From NCBI GenBank assembly GCA_021776335.1, contig JAJFGB010000009.1, positions 1 to 64,000 of the forward strand: a stretch of DNA of 64,000 nt, written 5' to 3'. Position numbers and translations under genes: made by a program. Numbering within the stretch: position 1 is the stretch's first letter; each line of letters begins with the position of its first letter. Shown here piece after piece: positions 27,411-35,661 of this stretch. Under the pieces are notes generated by a model. The model was not told the DNA's origin. It made no database searches and saw nothing but the letters and a program-made list of their open reading frames with translations. This DNA is from Hyphococcus sp. (lineage in GTDB: Bacteria > Pseudomonadota > Alphaproteobacteria > Caulobacterales > Parvularculaceae).

Positions 27411-28394
27411 ATGAGCGAGTTTAAAACCATCCACGATATTTTCGCACCGCTAAGCGCTGGCGCTCCGGGGGCGTTTAATCTTGCCGATGATGCGGCATTG
27501 CTTGATCAAAGCGCCTTCGTGGTCACCAAGGACATTATAGTCGCCGGTGTTCATTTTTTACCGAAAGATCCGCTTGATCTCGTTGCGCGCAAATTGATCC
27601 GCGTCAATCTCTCCGACCTTGCCGCCAAGGGCGCAAAACCCGTCGGATATTTTCTGGGGTGCGTTTGGCCGACAAATATTAAGCGCGAACAAATCGAATT
27701 GTTTGGGAGCGGGCTTCGTGAAGACCAGGAAACCTATCGTGTTGCTCTTTACGGCGGTGATACCACCATGCACATCGCCAAGGGCGCTCCCTTAACGCTT
27801 TCAGCGACGTTTTTCGGAATTCCCTCGAGACAGGGGCTGACGAAGCGGTCGGGCGCTGCGGCAGGTGACGATCTGTACCTTTCCGGAACCGTTGGTGATG
27901 CAGGGCTTGGCCTTGCGGCGCTGAAAAAAGAGATGAAATTTACGACTGTGGACAAGGCCTCGCTGGCAGGGCGCTATCACCTGCCGGAACCGCGTCTAAG
28001 TCTGGGCGCTGCGCTGGCGGGGCTGGCGACAGCAGCGATCGACGTCTCTGACGGGGTTATTGCCGATGCTGCGCATTTAGCGCGAGCGTCAGGTGTGAGT
28101 GCGAATCTGGACGCTGCTGCAATTCCGCTGTCGCGCGCCGCGCGGGATTGGGCTTTGGCGCAGGATGAATTTGACGCTGCGATTGCTACGCTGGCTGGGT
28201 TTGGTGACGATTACGAGCTTCTCTTTTCTGCGCCGCCTTCGATGCGTCGATCAATTGGCGTTGCTGCAAAAGCATCACGTACAGAAGTTGTTCGAGTGGG
28301 CTCGCTTTCACGCGGTGAAGGGGTCAGCCTGTCCGATGGTCAGGGCACCGCTATTGCGATAACCAGCGCCGGCTTTGATCATTTCAGGAAATGA
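27411..28394 (+). CDS. thiL: Thiamine-monophosphate kinase
   Basis: 327 residues. AIRS/PurM-type ATPase fold: FNLADDAALL, DIIVAGVHFLP, VRVNLSDLAAKGAKP, GGDTT, TAAIDVSDGVIADAAHLA, FGDDYELLF. It makes thiamine diphosphate from thiamine phosphate. Last gene of the glyA-nrdR-nusB-thiL run; a hairpin at 28448-28476 lies between it and the convergent lipoprotein gene. Confidence 0.96.
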   Translation: MSEFKTIHDIFAPLSAGAPGAFNLADDAALLDQSAFVVTKDIIVAGVHFLPKDPLDLVARKLIRVNLSDLAAKGAKPVGYFLGCVWPTNIKREQIELFGSGLREDQETYRVALYGGDTTMHIAKGAPLTLSATFFGIPSRQGLTKRSGAAAGDDLYLSGTVGDAGLGLAALKKEMKFTTVDKASLAGRYHLPEPRLSLGAALAGLATAAIDVSDGVIADAAHLARASGVSANLDAAAIPLSRAARDWALAQDEFDAAIATLAGFGDDYELLFSAPPSMRRSIGVAAKASRTEVVRVGSLSRGEGVSLSDGQGTAIAITSAGFDHFRK

Positions 28395-28447
28395 CCGGTT
28401 GCGAAGCCGCCACGTGTTGAAGCTGCTAATCGTGTCGGTCAAATGCG

Positions 28448-28476
28448 GCGTTTTCAGTGACAGAAAACGCTTTATT
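28448..28476 (+). terminator. Hairpin terminator after thiL
   Basis: GCGTTTTC (28448-28455) and GAAAACGC (28463-28470) form a perfect 8-bp stem with a 7-base loop, followed by TTTATT. It lies between convergent genes and touches the stop of the minus-strand gene. Confidence 0.6.
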
Positions 28477-28930
28477 GCCCCGGGTTCTGCCCTTCCTGGC
28501 CAATAGCTGCGGGAAGTTGGCCCACATTGCCTAAGAGCTGTTCCCAGAAGTTCAATTCTTTGCCGCGGGTTGGGGTCGCACGTGACACGAGTTTGATGTT
28601 TTCGCCATCAGCAAGGTCAAGCGTCTGCACATTTTCTACGACGCCTTCACCGTCAAAATAAAACGCGACAACATCGCGCGATCTGGTCTTTGGGCGGAAG
28701 AAGGCCCGTGCGGTATCGATGGAATGCAAATAGTACCACGCGTCCCGGTCAAATGCGCCGATGAGCGAAGGTTCGCCAAACTTTGCCAAGACGCTTTCTT
28801 TGGTGTCAAAGCCGGGCTCGGCAGTAAGTTTTGTCTGATCGCGTTCCAATACATAGCCATGACTGGTGCGCACCGAAACACAAGCCTGAAGTGAGGCCAG
28901 GCAAACTAACAAAAGAACTATTCTAGTCAT
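28472..28930 (-). CDS. bamE: SmpA/BamE-domain outer-membrane lipoprotein
   Basis: 152 residues. Signal peptide with lipobox LASLQAC (C17), then the BamE fold: TKESVLAKFGEPSL, WYYLHSID, VVAFYFDGEGVVENVQTLD. BamE stabilises the BAM complex that inserts outer-membrane proteins. Divergent from the cytochrome bc1 chaperone gene, the arrangement seen in many alphaproteobacteria. The C-terminal tail (QLPAAIGQEGQNPGQ) is extra and flexible. Confidence 0.85.
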   Translation of the reverse strand: MTRIVLLLVCLASLQACVSVRTSHGYVLERDQTKLTAEPGFDTKESVLAKFGEPSLIGAFDRDAWYYLHSIDTARAFFRPKTRSRDVVAFYFDGEGVVENVQTLDLADGENIKLVSRATPTRGKELNFWEQLLGNVGQLPAAIGQEGQNPGQ

Positions 28931-29060
28931 ATTTTCATCCTGTTACGCACCGCAACAATGGCAGGGCTTGATCCCGCCGGGTAGGGCGAATATTTCCCTT
29001 TCGATACCAGCGATCCTGGCGGGCGGCAATTCCAGAAGCGGCCACAGAGAGGAATATAGC

Positions 29061-29612
29061 GTGAAAATGTCATTTTTCAAAAAAGACCCGGCGCTGGAGG
29101 CGGGGCAGGCGCTCTATGCGGCAGCCGTTGAGCAGGCGCGAATGCCGGCGCTTTACGAGGTTTTTGGCACGCCTGATACTGTTGAGGGCCGGTTTGAGCA
29201 GGTCGCAATGCATGTCTATCTGATCCTGCGGCGGCTCAAGGGCGATGAGCCGGGGGCCAGGAAGGTTGGTCAGAAGCTGTTTGACGTCATGTTTGATAAT
29301 ATGGACGACTCGCTGCGCGAACTTGGTGTCGGCGACATGTCAATTGGCCGGAAAATTCGGACCATGGCGGGAAATTTTTACGGGCGCGTTGCCGTCTATG
29401 AGGATGCACTTGGTTCCAATGCCAGCGAAGACGACCTTGCAAAAGCGCTCGGGCGGAACATTTTTGAAGACGAGCATGCGGTGTCAGTTGAGCCCTTGTC
29501 AGATTATGTCCGTATGGCCGCCGCTTTTATCGAGGAACAGCCGGTTGCTCGTATTGTTGGCGGTATTGTCCGGTTTCCGCAAATCCTAAAGCATGAGCAG
29601 CAGACGGCATGA
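29061..29612 (+). CDS. Ubiquinol-cytochrome c chaperone family protein
   Basis: 183 residues. Pattern of PF03981 (yeast Cbp3 / UQCC1): ALYAAAVEQARMPALYEVFGTPD, FEQVAMHVYLILRRL, KLFDVMFDNMDDSLRELGVGD, KIRTMAGNFYGRVAVYE. Members help assemble cytochrome b of the bc1 complex. I chose the GTG at 29061 because AGAGAGGA lies 7 bases upstream; the ATG at 29067 is too far from it. The stop overlaps the next gene's ATG (ATGA). Confidence 0.88.
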   Translation: MKMSFFKKDPALEAGQALYAAAVEQARMPALYEVFGTPDTVEGRFEQVAMHVYLILRRLKGDEPGARKVGQKLFDVMFDNMDDSLRELGVGDMSIGRKIRTMAGNFYGRVAVYEDALGSNASEDDLAKALGRNIFEDEHAVSVEPLSDYVRMAAAFIEEQPVARIVGGIVRFPQILKHEQQTA

Positions 29613-30148
29613 CCACGGAAGAGAACATACCGCCAGAATTCAGCGTGGAAGTCGATCTCAGTGCGTTGTCGCGCGTTGGTAAAACGTTGCGCCTTGCCGC
29701 CAATGAAGGCGAGTGTCGCAAAATCGCCAAACGACTTGGTGTCGTTTCTATCGGAGATCTTGAGGGTGAGGTGCGCTTAACTGCGTCGAAAGCTGATATT
29801 GCGGCCACCGGGGTTGTTCGTGCGTCGCTTGTGCGTGAGTGCATCGCGAGCCTTGAACCATTGAGCGAGGTCGTTGACGAGACGTTCGACATTAAATTTG
29901 TCCGCCAGGCGCTCCCGGAGGTTGCCGACAACGCCGAGGACGGCGAAGACTGGGACCTGCCTGAGCTGCATGAGGGAGACATATTTGATGTTGGTGAGCT
30001 TCTGGTTCAACAACTCAGTTTGGCCATGGCCGCCTTTCCACGAAAACAGGGCGCATCCAGCCTTGTTGAACAATATGGCCAGACGGAGCTTGATTCGCCT
30101 TTTTCCGTTTTGCAGGCCGTTTTTGAAAAAGATGATAAAAAACAATAG
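29609..30148 (+). CDS. DUF177 (YceD-like) protein
   Basis: 179 residues. DUF177 features: FSVEVDLSAL, DLEGEVRLTASKADI, GVVRASLVRECIASLEPL, DETFDIKFV, and the acidic middle NAEDGEDWDLPE leading to GDIFDVGELLVQQLSLAM and a PFSVL ending. YceD-type proteins are linked to 23S rRNA stability and early plastid/bacterial ribosome work. In many bacteria rpmF follows directly; here plsX does, the usual alphaproteobacterial order. Confidence 0.88.
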   Translation: MTTEENIPPEFSVEVDLSALSRVGKTLRLAANEGECRKIAKRLGVVSIGDLEGEVRLTASKADIAATGVVRASLVRECIASLEPLSEVVDETFDIKFVRQALPEVADNAEDGEDWDLPELHEGDIFDVGELLVQQLSLAMAAFPRKQGASSLVEQYGQTELDSPFSVLQAVFEKDDKKQ

Positions 30149-30247
30149 GGTTACGCTTGGTAACCGACTCCGGTAGTATGATATAATCGTGCGTTGCATG
30201 GCCGCGCGGTCGCTGTATTCTTCGCCGCACACTGGGAGCTGAACGCA

Positions 30248-31339
30248 TTGAAAAACGCCGCTGAATGCGACACCGAGTTGACCCTCGCGATTGATGCGAT
30301 GGGTGGAGACGCCGGGCCTGAGCCTGTCGTGGGCGGCGTCGCTTTGGCCGTCGCCAAAGGCCTGAAAGCAAAATTTCTGTTTTATGGCGATGAAGCACAG
30401 CTTCGACCGCTCATCGCCAATGCAAAAGGCCTTGACGAATCCAGCATTCAGCACGCTGATAATGTTGTCGCCATGACCGATAAGCCCAGCCATGTCATCC
30501 GACGCGGCCGCGATACATCAATGTGGGGCGCCATGACTGCCGTGAAGGAGGGAAAGGCGCAGGCCGTTGTCTCATGCGGGAATACAGGCGCGCTAATGGC
30601 GTTGTCGCGCACTCAGCTAAGGATGATCGAAGGTATCGACCGTCCGGCCGTAACGGCGCTGTGGCCAACCCCGCGAGGACGCTCGGTGGTTCTGGATGTC
30701 GGCGCGAATGTCGAAGCCGATGAAAATCAGCTTGTACAATTTGCCATTATGGGCGAGGCGTTTTACCGGGCCGTTGCTGGCGTAGCAAAGCCTACGGTTG
30801 GTTTGCTAAATGTCGGCGCTGAAGATTTGAAGGGCCACGAATTAATTCGCACGGCAGCGCGCGTTTTACGAGAAGCCGATCCTGACATGGCCTTTATGGG
30901 TTTTGTTGAGGGCGATGACATCTCCAAAGGCACAGTCGATGTCGTGGTGACGGACGGTTTTACTGGCAATATTGCGTTGAAATCGGCCGAAGGCGCCGCG
31001 CGTCTTGTGGGGGGATGGGTTCGCGAAGCTTTGCGCGGCACGATCAACGCCAAGTTTGGGGCGCTATTCATGGCGCCGGGGCTGCGCAAGCTGAAAGATC
31101 GCATAGACCCGTCATCCAACAATGGCGGTGTATTTCTGGGCGTGAATGGCATCGTCGTGAAAAGCCATGGCGGCGCGGATGCACGCGGTGTCGCCAGTGC
31201 GGTCAATATGGCGGCGCGCCTTGCGGGTGAGAATTTTCGCGACGAAGTTGCTGAAACCGTTAAAGCTGTTCGGCGCCGACGCGCGTCTATTGCAGAAGCA
31301 GTTGAAACCGAACAGGAAATCAAAGCGGCGGCAGTATGA
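30248..31339 (+). CDS. plsX: Phosphate acyltransferase PlsX
   Basis: 363 residues from the TTG at 30248, which has GGGAG nine bases upstream; a TTG at 30194 would add 18 residues with no family match. Motifs: LTLAIDAMGGDAGP, VSCGNTGALMALSRTQL, LDVGANVEAD, VGLLNVGAED, VVTDGFTGNIALK, GGVFLGVNGIVVKSHGGAD. It makes acyl-phosphate from acyl-ACP for phospholipid synthesis. Its stop overlaps the fabH start. Confidence 0.95.
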   Translation: MKNAAECDTELTLAIDAMGGDAGPEPVVGGVALAVAKGLKAKFLFYGDEAQLRPLIANAKGLDESSIQHADNVVAMTDKPSHVIRRGRDTSMWGAMTAVKEGKAQAVVSCGNTGALMALSRTQLRMIEGIDRPAVTALWPTPRGRSVVLDVGANVEADENQLVQFAIMGEAFYRAVAGVAKPTVGLLNVGAEDLKGHELIRTAARVLREADPDMAFMGFVEGDDISKGTVDVVVTDGFTGNIALKSAEGAARLVGGWVREALRGTINAKFGALFMAPGLRKLKDRIDPSSNNGGVFLGVNGIVVKSHGGADARGVASAVNMAARLAGENFRDEVAETVKAVRRRRASIAEAVETEQEIKAAAV

Positions 31340-32307
31340 GTTTAACAGCGATTGTCCGGGGATGCGGCGCGTATCTGCCGGAAAATGTCCTGACGAATGA
31401 AGAATTGTCAAAAACGGTTGATACCAGTGATGCTTGGATACGCGAGCGCACTGGCATCAAAGAGCGCCATATTGCGGCGAAGGACGAAAAAACGTCCGAC
31501 CTTGCAGCGCATGCGGCGCGCGCTGCATTGAAGTCAGCTGGCATGGATGCTTCGGATATCGATCTTGTTGTTGTTGCGACAACCACTCCCGACCTGACAT
31601 TTCCCTCGACTGCGGCGATCGTTCAGGCGAAGCTTGGCATAGAGCAAGGCGCCGCCTTTGATATTCAGGCTGTGTGCACCGGTTTTATTTATGCGCTCTC
31701 GACCGTGGAGAAATTTTTGGCGTCCGGTCAGAACAAACGCGCGCTGCTGATCGGTGCTGAAACATTTTCACGCATACTGGATTGGACTGACCGCGCCACT
31801 TGTGTGCTTTTTGGCGATGGAGCAGGGGCATTCGTGCTTGAAGCCCAGGACGAGACCGCGGCGGCCGGGCGTGGGGTGATGAACAGCTATCTGCGCTGCG
31901 ATGGGCGACTGGTGGATCTTCTCTATGTTGATGGCGGGGTTTCAGCGACGCAATCCACCGGGCATGTCCGAATGGAGGGCAACAAGGTTTTTCGCGAAGC
32001 GGTGATACGCATATCCGAAGCCATGGAACGCGTTGTCGCGGATGCATGCATCAAAGTAACGGACATCGACTGGTTTGTTCCCCATCAGGCGAACGAGCGG
32101 ATCATAAAGGGCGTAGTCAAAAAGCTCGATTTACGGCCCGATCAGGTCATCACAACCATTGCGGGCCAGGGAAATACCTCAGCGGCGTCGATCCCGCTTG
32201 CGTATTGTGCGGGTGTTGACGATGGGCGGATCAAACAGGGAGATCTTGTCCTCCTTGAAGCCATGGGCGGTGGCCTCACCTGGGGGGCGGCGCTGATGCG
32301 CGCCTAA
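31336..32307 (+). CDS. fabH: Beta-ketoacyl-ACP synthase III
   Basis: 323 residues. Catalytic triad C114 (QAVCTGF), H250 (VPHQAN) and N280 (GQGNTSAAS). It starts fatty-acid synthesis by joining acetyl-CoA to malonyl-ACP. The ATG overlaps the plsX stop (ATGA), so phospholipid and fatty-acid entry enzymes are made together. Confidence 0.98.
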   Translation: MSLTAIVRGCGAYLPENVLTNEELSKTVDTSDAWIRERTGIKERHIAAKDEKTSDLAAHAARAALKSAGMDASDIDLVVVATTTPDLTFPSTAAIVQAKLGIEQGAAFDIQAVCTGFIYALSTVEKFLASGQNKRALLIGAETFSRILDWTDRATCVLFGDGAGAFVLEAQDETAAAGRGVMNSYLRCDGRLVDLLYVDGGVSATQSTGHVRMEGNKVFREAVIRISEAMERVVADACIKVTDIDWFVPHQANERIIKGVVKKLDLRPDQVITTIAGQGNTSAASIPLAYCAGVDDGRIKQGDLVLLEAMGGGLTWGAALMRA

Positions 32308-32406
32308 ATAACAGGCAATATATTTCAATGAGTTATTGACCAATTCGGGGAGTTAATATTAACCTGTTTCCCCGGTGGGGCGAACATATTGCGGGGTTTG
32401 ACAATC

Positions 32407-32724
32407 ATGGCGGGAAATACGGTCACGCGTGCAGATCTTACTGATGCGGTATATCGGTCTCTTGGTATATCGCGCAACGAATCATCTGCTTTTGTCGAAC
32501 GCATCCTTGAGGAAATCTCTTCGGCGGTCGAGGAGGGTGATACAGTGAAAATATCGTCCTTCGGCACATTTTCCGTTCGAGACAAGAAGCTTCGCATGGG
32601 ACGCAATCCGAAAACCGGCGAGGAAGTGCCGATCGCGCCGCGTCGCGTCATCACTTTTCGTGCGTCCCATGTCTTAAAAGACCAGATCAATGAAGGTCAC
32701 CGACGGCCGAATGCCGCGGAATAA
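32407..32724 (+). CDS. ihfA: Integration host factor subunit alpha
   Basis: 105 residues with the HU/IHF fold: [35 protein letters not shown], the DNA-minor-groove arm [23 protein letters not shown] divided by its Pro at the tip. It bends DNA as a heterodimer with IhfB. The start at 32407 gives the family N-terminus [11 protein letters not shown]. Confidence 0.96.
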   Translation: MAGNTVTRADLTDAVYRSLGISRNESSAFVERILEEISSAVEEGDTVKISSFGTFSVRDKKLRMGRNPKTGEEVPIAPRRVITFRASHVLKDQINEGHRRPNAAE

Positions 32725-32747
32725 AAAAGGAAACGTCAGGCAACATA

Positions 32748-33293
32748 GTGGCGAAATCTGCTGAAGCTTTCCGCACGATCTCCGAAGCCGCCAATGAACT
32801 TGACGTGCCGCAACATGTGCTGCGCCATTGGGAGGAAGTTTTTGGTCAGGTGCGCCCGATGCGTCGCGCCGGCGGTCGACGATATTACAGGCCCCTTGAT
32901 ATCGATCTTTTGCGCGGGGTTCGCGTGTTGCTCTACGATCAGCGCTACACCACCAAGGGCGTGCAGAAAATTTTCAAAGATGAGGGCGTTCGATATGTCT
33001 CCGAGCTCGGCCGTCGGGCTGCAGCCGGCGAGTCAATCGATATACGGCCTGTTATTGCTGAAGATAACGACGTAGAGACGAGCGCGCCCACGGCGAACGG
33101 CGCGGGTCACTCCGAACACGAAATCGCTGCCGCGCTTGCGGTTTCGTCGGCGCTGTCGCCCGACGTGGAGCGCACTTTGAAAGTGCTCCTGGCGCGCCTT
33201 GAACTCGTGCAGGAAGCTCTCGACGAGGCAACGCTGGCGCTCGAGGCGATTGCGCCGGATGATGCGCAAGATGATTTTGACATCGAAGATTGA
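32748..33293 (+). CDS. MerR-family regulator
   Basis: 181 residues starting at GTG. The MerR helix-turn-helix is residues 8-75: [57 protein letters not shown]. The rest is an Ala-rich linker and a C-terminal coiled helix ([20 protein letters not shown]) for dimerisation; no metal-binding Cys are present. The ihfA-merR-tRNA-Pro order is common in alphaproteobacteria, but the target is not established. Confidence 0.88.
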   Translation: MAKSAEAFRTISEAANELDVPQHVLRHWEEVFGQVRPMRRAGGRRYYRPLDIDLLRGVRVLLYDQRYTTKGVQKIFKDEGVRYVSELGRRAAAGESIDIRPVIAEDNDVETSAPTANGAGHSEHEIAAALAVSSALSPDVERTLKVLLARLELVQEALDEATLALEAIAPDDAQDDFDIED

Positions 33294-33389
33294 TTGCACG
33301 GTCAGTATTACGCCATTGCGGCGTCTGCGGCCGATCCCTATAGTCCCGCCTCCCGGGCGAGGCTTGATGTAAAGCAACGCTCGCGTGGT

Positions 33390-33466
<77 letters not shown>

Positions 33467-33836
33467 ATTTCTACCTGCACTTGCTTTTGTCCGATCCCCG
33501 TCGCGACGCTCCATTACTTTTGAGCGCGCCCGCGTGTTTTGCGGCCATTTGAACTGTACTTTGCCCTGCTGCAAAAAAAGATGACGGCTGACAGGTTTGG
33601 TCAACTACATGACAATCTATTTTCCTGATCTACGTTAAGCACGCAATTAGAGGCGCATCCATTGCGGATAAATACCCTCTTGCCGCCCGCGCAGGTCATT
33701 CTCTCCCCCAGGTCTGTGCGGGCGGTATGTTTTTAGAGGGCTGGTTTTCGGCATCAATCAGTAACATCACCGGGATATGACGCCGCGTGCGCTTTATGGT
33801 ACCATCGCGGTTACGTCAGGTCGTGAGGGGACTGGG
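33467..33836. other. Gene-free stretch after tRNA-Pro (370 bases) with one strong hairpin
   Basis: No gene is supported. The only clear structure is the hairpin at 33682-33733. Otherwise nothing recognisable. Confidence 0.5.
33682..33733 (+). terminator. GC-rich hairpin with T-run
   Basis: GCCGCCCGCGCAG (33682-33694) pairs with CTGTGCGGGCGGT (33714-33726), 13 bp with two G-U type mismatches and a 19-base loop, followed by ATGTTTTTAG. It could end the tRNA-Pro transcript or act as a leader attenuator for the gene at 33837. Confidence 0.5.
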
Positions 33837-34178
33837 ATGAGCCGGCTCGAATTACCACAAGGCATTTCACCAACAAATGATAAGCCATCTTTTGCGGCGC
33901 CGGCCCTCCAGGCTGCGCCGCATAGGGCGTTGAGGCCGAACGCCATCCCACAACAGCTGGATTTTGTTGAGAGTGTTGTCAGCGAAGAGTTTCGTCACGG
34001 CGATGATGGCGGCGCGCTCCCCAAGGGGAATATGAAGCTGCGGGCAATGATCGCCATGATTGCCACAGCCGGGCTGCTAACGGCGCTCGCCGTTGTGATC
34101 ATTGCCAATGACCGCTCGCCAACGCCGCTTTGCAGCGAGCTGCCTGAATGGAACCAGCATAATTGTCGTTCCGGTTAA
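33837..34178 (+). CDS. Small single-pass membrane protein, unknown function
   Basis: 113 residues. The ATG at 33837 has GAGGGG six bases upstream, which supports a real gene. The first 80 residues are polar and Pro/Ala-rich (cytosolic), then one membrane helix (AMIAMIATAGLLTALAVVIIAN, written here over residues about 82-103) and a short tail with two Cys (PLCSELPEWNQHNC) outside. No family recognised. It could be an assembly factor for the nearby heme A synthase or unrelated. Confidence 0.5.
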   Translation: MSRLELPQGISPTNDKPSFAAPALQAAPHRALRPNAIPQQLDFVESVVSEEFRHGDDGGALPKGNMKLRAMIAMIATAGLLTALAVVIIANDRSPTPLCSELPEWNQHNCRSG

Positions 34179-34286
34179 GTTTGAAGCGCTGGTTCTGCGG
34201 ATAGCGTACGCTAAAAAAAGAAAGCAATCATGGGCGCTAATTCGTGTGCGCCGCAAAACCCATTTCGATTTGAACGATCCGCAGGG

Positions 34287-34514
34287 CTATTTCCGATCAG
34301 GCGCGGATTTGTTCGCTGCCGGGTCTGCGGTCATCCAATCCATAAGAAATTTTGCTGGAAAGGCCCAGGCAATGCCGGCAATGAGGAAATAAGCGGCTTT
34401 GAGAAGTTGAAGATCGGGAAGGCGCTCGCCAAGTGCAGCAGCAGCAAAAAAATATAGCATCAGCGCAGGCAGAAAGATGGCAAAGCCAGCGAGTTTCTTA
34501 AAACGGGGAGGCAT
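34287..34514 (-). CDS. DUF2842 membrane protein
   Basis: 75 residues with two membrane helices (residues about 8-28 and 40-60), starting MPPRFKKLAGFA and containing YFLIAGIAWAFPAKFLMDWM. This is the DUF2842 pattern, short alphaproteobacterial proteins near heme A synthase or cytochrome genes. A GGGGAG-like segment lies before the start on the complementary side only, so the ribosome site is weak. Divergent from the heme A synthase gene. Confidence 0.75.
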   Translation of the reverse strand: MPPRFKKLAGFAIFLPALMLYFFAAAALGERLPDLQLLKAAYFLIAGIAWAFPAKFLMDWMTADPAANKSAPDRK

Positions 34515-34587
34515 AGGTCCTATCCTGAGGCTGCCCGCGACGCGGAGTCGCGCGGCGCCCGGTGCTGCTTTGTCATAGTAACAGGTC

Positions 34588-35649
34588 ATGGGCTCTATCA
34601 GCTTATCGCAACAGGCGCAAAAAGCCGGGGCGGCAGATTTGCAGTCGGCGCGACGCATCGCCCTCTGGCTGTTCGTCATGTGCGGGCTTGTGGCCGCTAT
34701 GGTGATTGTCGGCGGTGCAACACGGCTCACCGATTCTGGCCTGTCGATAACGGAATGGCAGCCGGTGACAGGCGCCGTTCCGCCGCTGAGTGAGGCCGCC
34801 TGGCTTGAAGAGTTCGAAAAATACAAAACCATTCCAGAATACCAGGAAGTCAATTACGGGATGAGCCTTGAGCAGTTTAAGGCGATTTACTGGTGGGAGT
34901 GGGGGCATCGGTTTGTCGGGCGCGTAATTGGGCTGGCGTTCATTTTCCCACTCCTGTTTTTCGTTGTGACGGGTCAGACAAAGCGGACGCTGGCGCTAAA
35001 ACTCTTTGGCTTGTTTCTCCTTGGTGGTCTGCAGGGCGCTCTTGGCTGGTATATGGTGCAGTCCGGGCTCGCCGACCGTATTGATGTGAGCCAGTATCGA
35101 TTGGCGGCGCATTTATCGCTTGCTGTGATCCTCTTTGGGCTGATGTTTTGGTTGGCGTTGAATTTATGGCCCAGCCCCAAAACTGATGCGTCACGCGGGT
35201 TGTTCCTCGGCGCGGCGGTGCTTTCCTTTGGTATCTTTGCGCAGATGATGCTGGGCGCTTTCGTTGCGGGCCTGCGCGGTGGCCGGTCATTTAACACCTG
35301 GCCGTTGATGGACGGAAAGCTTTTCCCAGATGGTTACTTCGTCGGTAGTGCGGGGCTCAATGATCTTTTTGAAACGATCGCGGCGGCGCAGTTTAATCAC
35401 CGCATGGGCGCCTATCTTGTCGCGGCGGGTGCGGTGTGGTTCTGGGTTGCTGCGCGCAAAACAGCGATTGAACCACGCGCGCGGCTTGTCCTGGCGGCGG
35501 TGGGTCTGCAGATTGTTCTGGGTGTCTGGACCTTGCTTGCTGCAACACCGATTTCGCTTGGGTTGTTACACCAGGCTGGCGCACTCGGGGTGTTTACGGC
35601 GGTGCTTTATGCAGCACACGGGATCAGGCATCGCGTCATTGACGCCTAG
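34588..35649 (+). CDS. ctaA: Heme A synthase (COX15/CtaA, alphaproteobacterial type)
   Basis: 353 residues with eight membrane helices. Conserved histidines sit in WWEWGHRFVGR, QYRLAAHLSLA, QFNHRMGAYL and LLHQAGAL, the two heme-ligand pairs of the COX15 family; the opening VGGATRLTDSGLSITEWQPVTG is diagnostic. It oxidises the C8 methyl of heme O to give heme A for cytochrome c oxidase. It complements hemA and hemB elsewhere in the window. Confidence 0.97.
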   Translation: MGSISLSQQAQKAGAADLQSARRIALWLFVMCGLVAAMVIVGGATRLTDSGLSITEWQPVTGAVPPLSEAAWLEEFEKYKTIPEYQEVNYGMSLEQFKAIYWWEWGHRFVGRVIGLAFIFPLLFFVVTGQTKRTLALKLFGLFLLGGLQGALGWYMVQSGLADRIDVSQYRLAAHLSLAVILFGLMFWLALNLWPSPKTDASRGLFLGAAVLSFGIFAQMMLGAFVAGLRGGRSFNTWPLMDGKLFPDGYFVGSAGLNDLFETIAAAQFNHRMGAYLVAAGAVWFWVAARKTAIEPRARLVLAAVGLQIVLGVWTLLAATPISLGLLHQAGALGVFTAVLYAAHGIRHRVIDA

Positions 35650-35661
35650 CAGGGGCGGCAA

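Noticed and set aside
30149-30247. Expected rpmF gene between DUF177 and plsX
   Set aside because: No L32 sequence is present; alphaproteobacteria commonly place rpmF elsewhere, so absence here is normal.
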